Assembly: GCF_910591885.1 (NCBI RefSeq)
Contig: NC_063274.1
Coordinates: 15,646,164 to 15,710,163, forward strand
DNA from: Bombus terrestris
Lineage: Eukaryota > Arthropoda > Insecta > Hymenoptera > Apidae
Direction: 5' to 3'
Length of the DNA: 64,000 bases
Translations under genes and position numbers: made by a program
The notes under the pieces: generated by a model
Database searches by the model: none
What the model saw: only the letters and a program-made list of their open reading frames with translations
Told to the model about the DNA's origin: nothing
Shown here: piece by piece, positions 26,049 through 37,900 of the stretch
Layout: each line of letters starts with the position of its first letter
Position numbering within the stretch: position 1 is the first letter of the stretch

Positions 26049-28705
26049 AATGCCCGGAGAAGCACATACCATTGATAAAACTGCGAGTCAAAGTCAATGA
26101 TCAAAGAGAGATTAAAGGTATCTACGACACGGGAGCGAATGCAAGTTTTATTAACCAAAAGATCATTGATCAGATAAAAGCAAACATAAAAGAAGACAAG
26201 AGCATGTTCAAAACCATCAATGGGAAAGACTTCACGAGTAGCCGGGCGAGACTAAAAATGAGGATAAACAAGATAGAGAAAGAGATAGATGTGTATATAG
26301 TACGCAATGATAATTTCACATATGATCTCATCTTAGGGCTGGACGCCATAAGGGAATTCAGACTAAGACAAGACGAGAATTTGAGGGTTAGCCAAAAATT
26401 AGGCGACAAAGAGGAAATAATAGCTGATAGAAAAGAAGAAAGAAGGAACAATCAGAGAAGAAAGGTAAACGTTACCGAGCACAAGGAGACGGGTAAACCT
26501 ATGGACAACTTAGAACACCTAAATAACCTACAAAAAACAGAGGTAAGCCAACTTATAGAGAGATATAAAGATGTATTTGCTAAACACAAATTCGATGTGG
26601 GAACCAGGAAATCACAAGAAGCTTCTATTAAGCTAATCGAAAATAAATACATATCAAAGAAACCATACAGATGTAGCATTCCAGATCAGAGAGAAATAGA
26701 ATTCCAGATTACGAAACTACTAGAACATGATCTCATAGAGGAATCAAGTTCACCATTTGCAGCACCAGTGACACTAGCCTTTAAAAAGGAGTCAAATCGT
26801 AGAGATAGACTATGTATTGATTTCAGAGAGATAAACAAAATTGTAGTTCCGGAACCACAACCATTCCCAAGAATTGAAGATATCATAGTCAAAGCGGGAA
26901 ATTGCCATTTCTTCTCAACGTTTGACATTAATTCGGCGTTCTGGTCAATTCCAATAAAAAAGGAGGACCGGGAGAAGACAGCCTTCATAACACAAAATGG
27001 ACACTGGCAATGGAAATGTTTACCGTTCGGACTAAAAATCTCTCCTGCTATTTTCCAACGAGTGCTGGCAAACACCCTTAGAAGGAACGGATTAGCGGAA
27101 TTTTGCATGAATTACATCGACGATATTCTAGTCTTCTCCGAGACGTTTGACCAACATATCAAACACATAGAACAATTGATGAAAACCATAAGGAAAGAAG
27201 GATTCAGACTAAAACTAGCCAAATGCAAGTTTGCAGAGAACTCGGTAAAATATCTAGGCCATATTATCGAGAAAGACGGCGTGAGACCAGGAAAAGATAA
27301 CCTAAAGGCGATACGCGATTTCGAACGCCCAAGAAACAAGAAGAATGTGAGGCAACTACTCGGAAAGATAAATTTTTATTACAAATTTATAGAAGACGCG
27401 TGCAAGCTCCTGGAACCGCTACACAATCTACTAAGAAAAAATACAGAATTTATCTGGAATGAAGAATGCGAAAAGGCATTTAAAAAGATTAAGGAATACC
27501 TCTGTTCAAGCCCGATCCTTTCAATATACGACCACAACAGAGAAGTATTCATCTACACGGATGCAAGTGGAGACGGATTAGGGGCAGTGCTAAAGCAACC
27601 TCAAGATAACGGGATGTTACACCCGGTGGCGTATTTTTCGAGAAGACTGAAACCAACCGAGACAAAGAAGAAAGCAATCCACCTTGAATGTCTTGCTATC
27701 AAAGAGGCGATTCAGTACTGGCAGCATTGGTTAATCGGTAGGCACTTCACTGTCCTTTCAGACCACAAACCGTTGGAATCAATGAGAGTCAAAGCAAGAA
27801 CCGACGAAATTTTAGGAGACCTGATGCACTACTTATCGCAGTACGACTTCAAGATCATCTACTCACCGGGAAAACACAACATAGAGGCAGACGCACTATC
27901 CAGGAACCCCGTCTTAGAAAGTTTTGAGGACGAAGAAGAGGTTTTGAAAGTAGCGAATATTATAAAAAAACAGGACATAATCCGAGATCAGAAAGAAAAC
28001 AGGGAAGATATTAAAAATACGAAAGACCTTATAAAAAAATCAGAAATTTTTTTTAAAAATATTAAAGGATGCCAACGTATAGTCGTCTCACAAGAATTTG
28101 GCGAGCATATCATAAAGACAGTGCATGATTTCTTTGGTCATGTTGGAAGGAATCATATACTGAAAAAAATCCGACCCTTTTATTATTTCAAAAATATGGA
28201 CCGAATTGTCGACAAATTCTGCAAACAATGCGAAATTTGCATTAAGAATAAAAGCAGAACGAGAAGACCGATCGGGCTTATGTCGAGACTAGGACCAGCG
28301 AGGAAACCGTTTGAAATAATGTCATTCGATACGATCGGAGGGTTTTCCAACAACAACTCACCAAAGAAGTACATGCATATACTCATAGATCACTTTTCAA
28401 GGGCTGTTTTTATGTCCACATCGAAAACACAACGCGCAGAAGATATCATAAAACTTATGAACTCGACAGGAGAAACTGACTCCATAAAAATTATCCTTGC
28501 AGACCGATACCCAGCAATGACATCCAAGGAAATCCAAGAGTACGCGAGAGAGAAAAACATTAAATTAATTTTCACCTCGACAGACTGTCCATCCTCCAAT
28601 GGACTAAACGAGAGGGTAAATCAGACATTGGTAAACAGAATCAGATGCAAAATCAATTCGGAAAAAAAAAGAGAAACTGGACAAAGATCGCAAAAGAAAG
28701 CGTAG
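26045..28705 (+). CDS. pol: Pol: protease, reverse transcriptase, RNase H, integrase N-part and core (frame-broken)
   Basis: Read in the -1 frame after gag. There is no ATG near its start, as expected for a frameshift product. Residues here are numbered from codon 26072. The aspartic protease has IYDTGANASF (active D19). The Ty3-type RT has D285 in FDINSAF, LPFG at 317-320 and the YIDD box at 348-351. RNase H has D497 in TDASGDG, E539, D564 in SDHKP and D607 in EADALSR. Integrase has a zinc site H685-X4-H690-X26-C717-X2-C720 and a catalytic triad D753, D811, E847 with the typical 35-residue D-E gap. All expected catalytic residues are present. The frame leaves the integrase reading at an A9 run around residue 865 and stops at 28705 after some 14 unrelated residues, so this copy is probably not able to make intact integrase. 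Confidence 0.93.
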   Translation, partial: LKCPEKHIPLIKLRVKVNDQREIKGIYDTGANASFINQKIIDQIKANIKEDKSMFKTINGKDFTSSRARLKMRINKIEKEIDVYIVRNDNFTYDLILGLDAIREFRLRQDENLRVSQKLGDKEEIIADRKEERRNNQRRKVNVTEHKETGKPMDNLEHLNNLQKTEVSQLIERYKDVFAKHKFDVGTRKSQEASIKLIENKYISKKPYRCSIPDQREIEFQITKLLEHDLIEESSSPFAAPVTLAFKKESNRRDRLCIDFREINKIVVPEPQPFPRIEDIIVKAGNCHFFSTFDINSAFWSIPIKKEDREKTAFITQNGHWQWKCLPFGLKISPAIFQRVLANTLRRNGLAEFCMNYIDDILVFSETFDQHIKHIEQLMKTIRKEGFRLKLAKCKFAENSVKYLGHIIEKDGVRPGKDNLKAIRDFERPRNKKNVRQLLGKINFYYKFIEDACKLLEPLHNLLRKNTEFIWNEECEKAFKKIKEYLCSSPILSIYDHNREVFIYTDASGDGLGAVLKQPQDNGMLHPVAYFSRRLKPTETKKKAIHLECLAIKEAIQYWQHWLIGRHFTVLSDHKPLESMRVKARTDEILGDLMHYLSQYDFKIIYSPGKHNIEADALSRNPVLESFEDEEEVLKVANIIKKQDIIRDQKENREDIKNTKDLIKKSEIFFKNIKGCQRIVVSQEFGEHIIKTVHDFFGHVGRNHILKKIRPFYYFKNMDRIVDKFCKQCEICIKNKSRTRRPIGLMSRLGPARKPFEIMSFDTIGGFSNNNSPKKYMHILIDHFSRAVFMSTSKTQRAEDIIKLMNSTGETDSIKIILADRYPAMTSKEIQEYAREKNIKLIFTSTDCPSSNGLNERVNQTLVNRIRCKINSEKKRETGQRSQKKA
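28662..28670 (+). other. Frame break in integrase at an A9 homopolymer
   Basis: Up to this run, integrase is in frame 2 (window position modulo 3). From here the family-like sequence continues in frame 1. A net loss of one A (an ancestral A10) explains this most simply. A real deletion, a homopolymer sequencing or assembly error, or a second -1 slip on A AAA AAA are all compatible. The break is 17 residues after catalytic E847. Confidence 0.85.
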
Positions 28706-29106
28706 AAGAATACAATAACACCAGACACAGTGTAACGGGATTTGCCCCAAATTACTTACTGTATGGGAAAATGATCGAAATCATCCCTAAGGGAATAACA
28801 GAAAAGAAGATAAACTTAGAAAGAGACAGAGAAGAAGCATTTAAAAACTCAGCAAGAAACTTCGAAATCAACAAACAGAAATACGACAAGAAAAGACGAG
28901 AACACGAATTTAAAATTGGTGATATGGTCTTCACCCACAACGGAAACAGAATGAATAGAAATAAGCTGGAAGAAATTAGGAAAGGACCCTTCAAAATTTT
29001 GAGAAAAATCTCAAACTCTATATATGAAGTGGACAACGGTAACCGGAGATCGGAAGGGAATCTCTTCCACTCGAGTAAGCTTACCCCTTATAGAGAAGAC
29101 AATTAA
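28663..29106 (+). pseudogene. pol: Pol 3' part: integrase core end and GPF domain, displaced frame
   Basis: This stretch continues integrase after the frame break. EEYNNTRHSVTGFAPNYLLYG matches the conserved end of retroviral-type integrase cores (tyrosine-asparagine, then HS-T, P and YG). RKGPFKILRKISNSIYEV is the GPY/F module of Ty3/gypsy integrases (GPF codons 28984-28992). The protein ends with SSKLTPYRED and a TAA at 29104, with no chromodomain. An ATG at 28645 exists in this frame but lies upstream of the break and is probably not a real start. The part is intact apart from being out of frame with the rest of pol. Confidence 0.85.
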
Positions 29107-29124
29107 CGACGTAATTGTCAGCAC

Positions 29125-29136
29125 GAGGAGGGGAGG
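29125..29136 (+). other. Polypurine tract
   Basis: A 12-nt pure purine run, GAGGAGGGGAGG, directly abuts the 3' LTR. This is the standard position for plus-strand DNA priming, and it confirms the LTR start at 29137. Confidence 0.92.
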
Positions 29137-29592
29137 TGTAAAATCCCTAGAGTCCTTTTAGGATAGGGATTCTTTTTTTTGTACGGGTAGCACGACAGGC
29201 TGTGTCTAACGGAGAGACCGATCTTTCTTTGTTGCACGGACGACGAGTGAAGAAGCACGTGGTCTCCAGACGGACGGATAGAGAGTACATTAGAGAGAGA
29301 GACAAGGCTATAGAATAAGTGTTTAAGATTGCAAAGACTAAAGATTTAAGATTTAAGACTGAAGAAGAAAGACAGGTAGCTCAGGACGTTGAAAATCGAT
29401 TCTCGATTTTCAGGTAAACATCGTACCAAAGACTTATAATTTCCCGTTTAGATAATCATCGCTATTGATTGTTATAGTCGCATATTAATTGTCGCTCACT
29501 TTTGTATTTTATCCAATCATTTCATAATAAAAAAACCTCGATTTTCAGACTTCAGAATCGATCCCTGAATTAACCTATTATTGAACCTTATA
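29137..29592 (+). repeat. 3' LTR (456 bp)
   Basis: Identical by eye to 24449-24904. It provides the working poly(A) signal at 29526-29531. Its end is followed by the TGGA duplication and then by uninterrupted satellite. Confidence 0.95.
29526..29531 (+). promoter_or_regulatory. Poly(A) signal AATAAA, 3' LTR
   Basis: The 3' LTR copy of the AATAAA signal, about 60 nt before the LTR end. It is the likely site of 3' processing of element RNA. Confidence 0.65.
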
Positions 29593-29596
29593 TGGA
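29593..29596. repeat. Target-site duplication TGGA, right
   Basis: Matches 24445-24448. The satellite decamer TATAGCATAT, which normally follows GTTATATGGA, begins at 29597, exactly where the left array left off. Confidence 0.8.
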
Positions 29597-32500
29597 TATA
29601 GCATATAACGTTATACGTTATATCGTAATACTACATAACGTTATACGTTATATCGTAATACTACATAACGTTATACGTTATATCGTTATCGTATATAACG
29701 TTATACGTTATATCGTTATAGTTTATAACGCTATACGTTATATCGTAATACTACATAACGTTATACGTTATATCGTAATACTACATAACGTTATACGCTA
29801 TATCGTTATCGTATATAACGTTTTACATTATATCGTTATGGTATATAACGTTATACGTTATATCGATATAGCATATCACGTTATACGTTATATCGTTATA
29901 GTTTATAACGTTATACGTTATATCGCTATCGTATATAACGTTATACGTTATATCGTTATCGTATATAACGTTATATGGTATATCGTTATAGTATATAACG
30001 TTATACGTTATATTGTTATAGTACATAACGTTATACGTTATATCGATATCGTATATAACGTTTTACGTTATATCGTTATAGTATATAACGTTATACGTTA
30101 TAACGATATAGTTTATAACGTTATACGTTATATCGTTATCGTATATAACGTTTTGCGTTATAACGTTATAGTATATAACGTTATACGCTATATCGATATA
30201 GCATATCACGTTATACGTTATAACGATATAGTTTATAACGTTATACGTTATAACGATATAGTTTATAACGTTATACGTTATATCGTTATCGTATATAACG
30301 TTATACATTATATCGCTATCGTATATAACGTTATACGTTATATCGTTATAGTATATAACGTTATACGCTATATCGATATAGTATATAACGTTATACGTTA
30401 TATCGATATAGTATATAACGTTATACGTTATAACGATATAGTTTATAACGTTATACGTTATATTGTTATAGTACATAACGTTATACGTTATATCGATATC
30501 GTATATAACGTTTTACGTTATATCGTTATAGTATATAACGTTATACGTTATAACGATATAGTTTATAACGTTATACGTTATATCGTTATCGTATATAACG
30601 TTTTGCGTTATATCGTTATAGTATATAACGTTATACGCTATATCGATATAGCATATCACGTTATACGTTATAACGATATTGTTTATAACGTTATACGTTA
30701 TAACGATATAGTTTATAACGTTATACGTTATATCGTTATCGTATATAACGTTATACGTTATATCGCTATCGTATATAACGTTATACGTTATATCGTTATC
30801 GTATATAACGTTTTACGTTATATCGTTGTAGTATATAACGTTATACGTTATATCGTTATCGTATATAACGTTTTACGTTATATCGTTATAGTATATAACG
30901 TTATACGTTATATCGATATAGCATATCACGTTATACGTTATATCGTTATAGTTTATAACGTTATACGTTATATCGTTATAGTATATAACGTTATACGCTA
31001 TATCGATATAGTATATAACGTTATACGTTATATCGATATAGTATATAACGTTATACGTTATAACGATATAGTTTATAACGTTATACGTTATATCGTTATC
31101 GTATATAACGTTATACGTTATATCGCTATCGTATATAACGTTATACGTTATATGGATATAGCATATAACGTTATACGTTATATCGTTATCGTATATAACG
31201 TTATACGTTATATCGCTATCGTATATAACGTTATACGTTATATCGTTATCGTATATAACGTTATACGTTATATCGTTGTAGTATATAACGTTATACGTTA
31301 TATGGATATAGCATATAACGTTATACGTTATATCGTAATACTACATAACGTTATACGTTATATCGATATAGTATATAACGTTTTACGTTATATCGTTATA
31401 GTATATAACGTTATACGTTATGTCGTTATCGTATATAACGTTATACGTTATATCGCTATCGTATATAACGTTATACGTTATATCGTTATCGTATATAACG
31501 TTATACGTTATATCGTTATAGTATATAACGTTATACGTTATATCGATATAGCATATCACGTTATACGTTATATCGTTATAGTTTATAACGTTATACGTTA
31601 TATCGTTATCGTATATAACGTTTTACGTTATATCGTAATACTACATAACGTTATACGTTATATCGTAATACTACATAACGTTATACGTTATATCGTTATA
31701 GTACATAACGTTATACGTTTTATCGCTATCGTATATAACGTTATCCGTTATATCCTAATACTACATAACGTTATACGTTATATCGTTATCGTATATAACG
31801 TTATACGTTATATGGATATAGCATATAACGTTATACGTTATATCGTTATCGTATATAACGTTATCCGTTATATCGTTATCGTATATAACGTTATGCGTTA
31901 TATCGATATAGTTTATAACGTTATACGTTATATCGTTATCGTATATAACGTCATACGTTATATCGTTATAGTACATAACGTTATACGTTATATGGATATA
32001 GCATATAACGTTATACGTTATATCGTAATACTACATAACGTTATACGTTATATCGTAATACTACATAACGTTATACGTTATATCGTTATCGTATATAACG
32101 TTATACGTTATATCTTTATAGTACATAACGTTATACGTTATAACGATATAGTTTATAACGTTATACGTTATATCGTTATCGTATATAACGTTATACGTTA
32201 TATCGTTATAGTACATAACGTTATACGTTATATCGTTATAGTACATAACGTTATACGTTATATCGATATCGTATATAACGTTTCACGTTATATCGTTATA
32301 GTATATAACGTTATACGTTATATCGATATAGCATATCACGTTATACGTTATATCGTTATAGTATATAACGTTATACGTTATATCGATATAGCATATCACG
32401 TTATACGTTATATCGTTATAGTTTATAACGCTATACGTTATATCGTAATACTACATAACGTTATACGTTATATCGTAATACTACATAACGTTATACGTTA

Positions 32501-32893
32501 TATCGTTGTAGTATATAACGTTATACGTTATATGGATATAGCATATAACGTTATACGTTATATCGTAATACTACATAACGTTATACGTTATATCGTAATA
32601 CTACATAACGTTATACGTTATATCGTAATGCTACATAATGTTATACGTTATATCGTTATCGTATATAACGTTATACGTTATATCGTTATCGTATATAACG
32701 TTTTACGTTATATCGTTATAGTATATAACGTTATACGTTATATCGATATAGCATATCACGTTATACGTTATATCGTTATAGTTTATAACGTTATACGTTA
32801 TATCGCTATCGTATATAACGTTATACGTTATATCGTTATCGTATATAACGTTATACGGTATATCGTTATAGTATATAACGTTATACGTTATAT

Positions 32894-34902
32894 GGATATA
32901 GCATATAACGTTATACGTTATATCGTAATACTACATAACGTTATACGTTATATCGTAATACTACATAACGTTATACGTTATATCGTTATCGTATATAACG
33001 TTTTACGTTATATCTTTATAGTACATAACGTTATACGTTATAACGATATAGTTTATAACGTTATACGTTATATCGTTATCGTATATAACGTTTTGCGTTA
33101 TATCGTTATAGTATATAACGTTATACGCTATATCGATATAGCATATCACGTTATACGTTATAACGATATAGTTTATAACGTTATACGTTATAACGAGATA
33201 GTTTATAACGTTATACGTTATATCGTTATCGTATATAACGTTATACGTTATATCGCTATCGTATATAACGTTATACGTTATATAGTTATCGTATATAACG
33301 TTATACGTTATATCGTTATCGTATATAACGTTTTACGTTATATCGTTGTAGTATATAACGTTATACGTTATATCGTTATCGTATATAACATTTTACGTTA
33401 TATCGTTATAGTATATAACGTTATACGTTATATCGATATAGCATATCACGTTATACGTTATATCGTTATAGTTTATAACGTTATACGTTATATCGTTATA
33501 GTATATAACGTTATACGCTATATCGATATAGTATATAACGTTATACGTTATATCGATATAGTATATAACGTTATACGTTATAACGATATAGTTTATAACG
33601 TTATACGTTATATCGTTATCGTATATAACGTTATACGTTATATCGCTATCGTATATAACGTTATACGTTATATGGATATAGCATATAACGTTATACGTTA
33701 TATCGTTATCGTATATAACGTTATACGTTATATCGCTATCGTATATAACGTTATACGTTATATCGTTATCGTATATAAGGTTGTACGTTATATCGTTATA
33801 GTATATAACGTTATACGTTATATGGATATAGCATATAACGTTATACGTTATATCGTAATACTACATAACGTTATACGTTATATCGATATAGTATATAACG
33901 TTTTACGTTATATCGTTATAGTATATAACGTTATACGTTATATCGATATAGCATATCACGTTATACGTTATATCGTTATAGTTTATAACGTTATACGTTA
34001 TATCGTTATCGTATATAACGTTATACGTTATATGGTAATACTACATAACGTTATACGTTATATCGTAATACTACATAACGTTATACGTTATATCGTTATA
34101 GTATATAACGTTATACTTTATATCGATATAATATATAACGTTTTACGTTATATCGTTATAGTATATAACGTTATACGTTACATGGATATAGCATATAACG
34201 TTATACGTTATATCGTTATCGTATATAACGTTATACGTTATATCGCTATCGTATATAACGTTATACGTTATATCGTTATCGTATATAACGTTATACGTTA
34301 TATCGTTATAGTATATAACGTTATACGTTATATCGATATAGCATATCACGTTATACGTTATATCGTTATAGTTTATAACGTTATACGTTATATCGTTATC
34401 GTATATAACGTTTTATGTTATATCGTAATACTACATAACGTTATACGTTATATCGTAATACTACATAACGTTATACGTTATATCGTTATAGTACATAACG
34501 TTATACGTTTTATCGCTATCGTATATAACGTTATCCGTTATATCCTAATACTACATAACGTTATACGTTAAATCGTTATCGTATATAACGTTATACGTTA
34601 TATGGATATAGCATATAACGTTATACGTTATATCGTTATCGTATATAACGTTATCCGTTATATCGTTATCGTATATAACGTTATGCGTTATATCGATATA
34701 GTTTATAACGTTATACGTTATATCGTTATCGTATATAACGTTATACGTTATATCGTTATAGTACATAACGTTATACGTTATATGGATATAGCATATAACG
34801 TTATACGTTATATCGTAATACTACATAACGTTATACGTTATATCGTAATACTACATAACGTTATACGTTATATCGTTATCGTATATAACGTTATACGTTA
34901 TA
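32894..34902 (+). repeat. Higher-order repeat copy, ~2 kb, pair with 46394-48402
   Basis: Matches at offset 13,500 bp (450 monomers). Shared rare markers are TAACGAGATA at 33191 and 46691, GTATATAACA followed by TTTTACGTTA at 33381 and 46881, and TTGTACGTTA at 33781 and 47281. Single-base differences exist, for example TATAGTTATC at 33281 versus TATCGTTATC. Confidence 0.82.
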
Positions 34903-37900
34903 TCTTTATAGTACATAACGTTATACGTTATAACGATATAGTTTATAACGTTATACGTTATATCGTTATCGTATATAACGTTATACGTTATATCGTTATA
35001 GTACATAACGTTATACGTTATATCGATATCGTATATAACGTTTTACGTTATATCGTTATAGTATATAACGTTATACGTTATATCGATATAGCATATCACG
35101 TTATACGTTATATCGTTATAGTATATAACGTTATACGTTATATCGATATAGCATATCACGTTATACGTTATATCGTTATAGTTTATAACGCTATACGTTA
35201 TATCGTAATACTACATAACGTTATACGTTATATCGTAATACTACATAACGTTATACGTTATATCGTTGTAGTATATAACGTTATACGTTATATGGATATA
35301 GCATATAACGTTATACGTTATATCGTAACACTACATAACGTTATACGTTATATCGTAATATTACATAACGTTATACGTTATATCGTTATCGTATATAACG
35401 TTATACGTTATATCGTTATCGTATATAACGTTTTAAGTTATATCGTTATAGTATATAACGTTATACGTTATATCGATATAGCATATCACGTTATACGTTA
35501 TATCGTTATAGTTTATAACGTTATACGTTATATCGCTATCGTATATAACGTTATACGTTATATCGTTATCGTATATAACGTTATACGGTATATCGTTATA
35601 GTATATAACGTTATACGTTATATGGATATAGCATATAACGTTATACGTTATATCGTAATACTACATAACGTTATACGTTATATCGTAATACTACATAACG
35701 TTATACGTTATATCGTTATCGTATATAACGTTATACGTTATATCGTAATACTACATAACGTTATACGTTATATCGTAATACTACATAACGTTATACGTTA
35801 TATCGTTATAGTACATAACGTTATACGTTATATCGCTATCGTATATAACGTTATCCGTTATATCGTAATACTACATAACGTTATACGTCATATCGTAATA
35901 CTACATAACGTTATACGTTATATCGATACAGTATATAACGTTTTACGTTATATCGATATAGCATATAACGTTATACGTTATATCGTTATAGTATATAACG
36001 TTATACGTTATATGGATATAGCATATAACGTTATAAGTTATATCGTTATCGTATATAACGTTATACGTTATATCGCTATCGTATATAACGTTATCCGTTA
36101 TATCGTAATACTACATAACGTTATACGTTATATCGTTATAGTATATAACGTTATACGTTATATCGTAATACTACATAACGTTATACGTTATATCGTAATA
36201 CTACATAACGTTATACGTTATATCGTTATCGTATATAACGTTATACGTTATATCGTTATCGTATATAACGTTTTACGTTATATCGTTATAGTATATAACG
36301 TTATACGTTATATCGATATAGCATATCACGTTATACGTTATATCGTTATAGTTTATAACGTTATACGTTATATCGCTATCGTATATAGCGTTATACGTTA
36401 TATCGTTATCGTATATAACGTTATACGGTATATCGTTATAGTATATAACGTTATACGTTATATTGTTATAGTACATAACGTTATACGTTATATCGATATC
36501 GTATATAACGTTATACGTTATAACGATATAGTTTATAACGTTATACGTTATATCGTTATCGTATATAACGTTTTGCGTTATATCGTTATAGTATATAACG
36601 TTATAAGCTATATCGATATAGCATATCACGTTATACGTTATAACGATATAGTTTATAACGTTATACGTTATAACGATATAGTTTATAACGTTATACGTTA
36701 TATCGTTATCGTATATAACGTTATACATTATATCGCTATCGTATATAACGTTATACGTTATATCGTTATAGTATATAACGTTATACGCTATATCGATATA
36801 GTATATAACGTTATACGTTATATCGATATAGTATATAACGTTATACGTTATAACGATATAGTTTATAACGTTATACGTTATATTGTTATAGTACATAACG
36901 TTATACGTTATATCGATATCGTATATAACGTTTTACGTTATATCGTTATAGTATATAACGTTATACGTTATAACGATATTGTTTATAACGTTATACGTTA
37001 TAACGATATAGTTTATAACGTTATAGGTTATATCGTTATCGTATATAACGTTTTACGTTATATCGCTATCGTATATAACGTTATACGTTATATCGTTATC
37101 GTATATAACGTTATACGTTATATCGTTATCGTATATAACGTTTTACGTTATATCGTTGTAGTATATAACGTTATACGTTATATCGTTATCGTATATAACG
37201 TTTTACGTTATATCGTTATAGTATATAACGTTATACGTTATATCGATATAGCATATCACGTTATACGTTATATCGATATAGTTTATAACGTTATACGTTA
37301 TATCGTTATAGTATATAACGTTATACGCTATATCGATATAGTATATAACGTTATACGTTATATCGATATAGTATATAACGTTATACGTTATAACGATATA
37401 GTTTATAACGTTATACGTTATATCGTTATCGTATATAACGTTATACGTTATATCGCTATCGTATATAACGTTATACGTTATATGGATATAGCATATAACG
37501 TTATACGTTATATCGTTATCGTATATAACGTTATACGTTATATCGCTATCGTATATAACGTTATACGTTATATCGTTATCGTATATAACGTTATACGTTA
37601 TATCGTTATAGTATATAACGTTATACGTTATATGGATATAGCATATAACGTTATACGTTATATCGTAATACTACATAACGTTATACGTTATATCGATATA
37701 GTATATAACGTTTTACGTTATATCGTTATAGTATATAACGTTATACGTTATATCGATATAGCATATCACGTTATACGTTATATCGTTATAGTTTATAGCG
37801 TTATACGTTATATCGTTATCGTATATAACGTTATACGTTATATGGTAATACTACATAACGTTATACGTTATATCGTAATACTACATAACGTTATACGTTA

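Larger units (their letters stand above)
24449..29592 (+). mobile_element. Ty3/gypsy-type LTR retrotransposon, full length
   Basis: A 5,144-bp element: LTR, 19-nt leader, gag, pol (protease, reverse transcriptase, RNase H, integrase), polypurine tract, LTR. The domain order with integrase last places it in the Ty3/gypsy (Metaviridae) group. There is no env frame, since only 30 bp separate the pol stop from the 3' LTR. There is no chromodomain after the integrase GPF motif. The LTRs look identical, and removing the element with one TGGA restores an intact satellite monomer in register, so the insertion is young. GC and base texture are quite unlike the surrounding satellite. Its one visible lesion is a frame break in integrase at 28662-28670. 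An arthropod-type host is a guess. Confidence 0.96.

Noticed and set aside
28993..29106. Chromodomain at the Pol C-terminus
   Set aside because: About 38 residues follow the GPF motif and show no chromodomain aromatic pattern. The element is non-chromoviral by this criterion.
28645..29106. Independent gene starting at ATG 28645
   Set aside because: The first codons overlap pol and match nothing. The family-like sequence begins only after the A9 run, so this is the displaced end of integrase.
29107..29136. A third gene (env) after pol
   Set aside because: Only 30 bp lie between the pol stop and the 3' LTR, filled by the polypurine tract. The element has no envelope gene.
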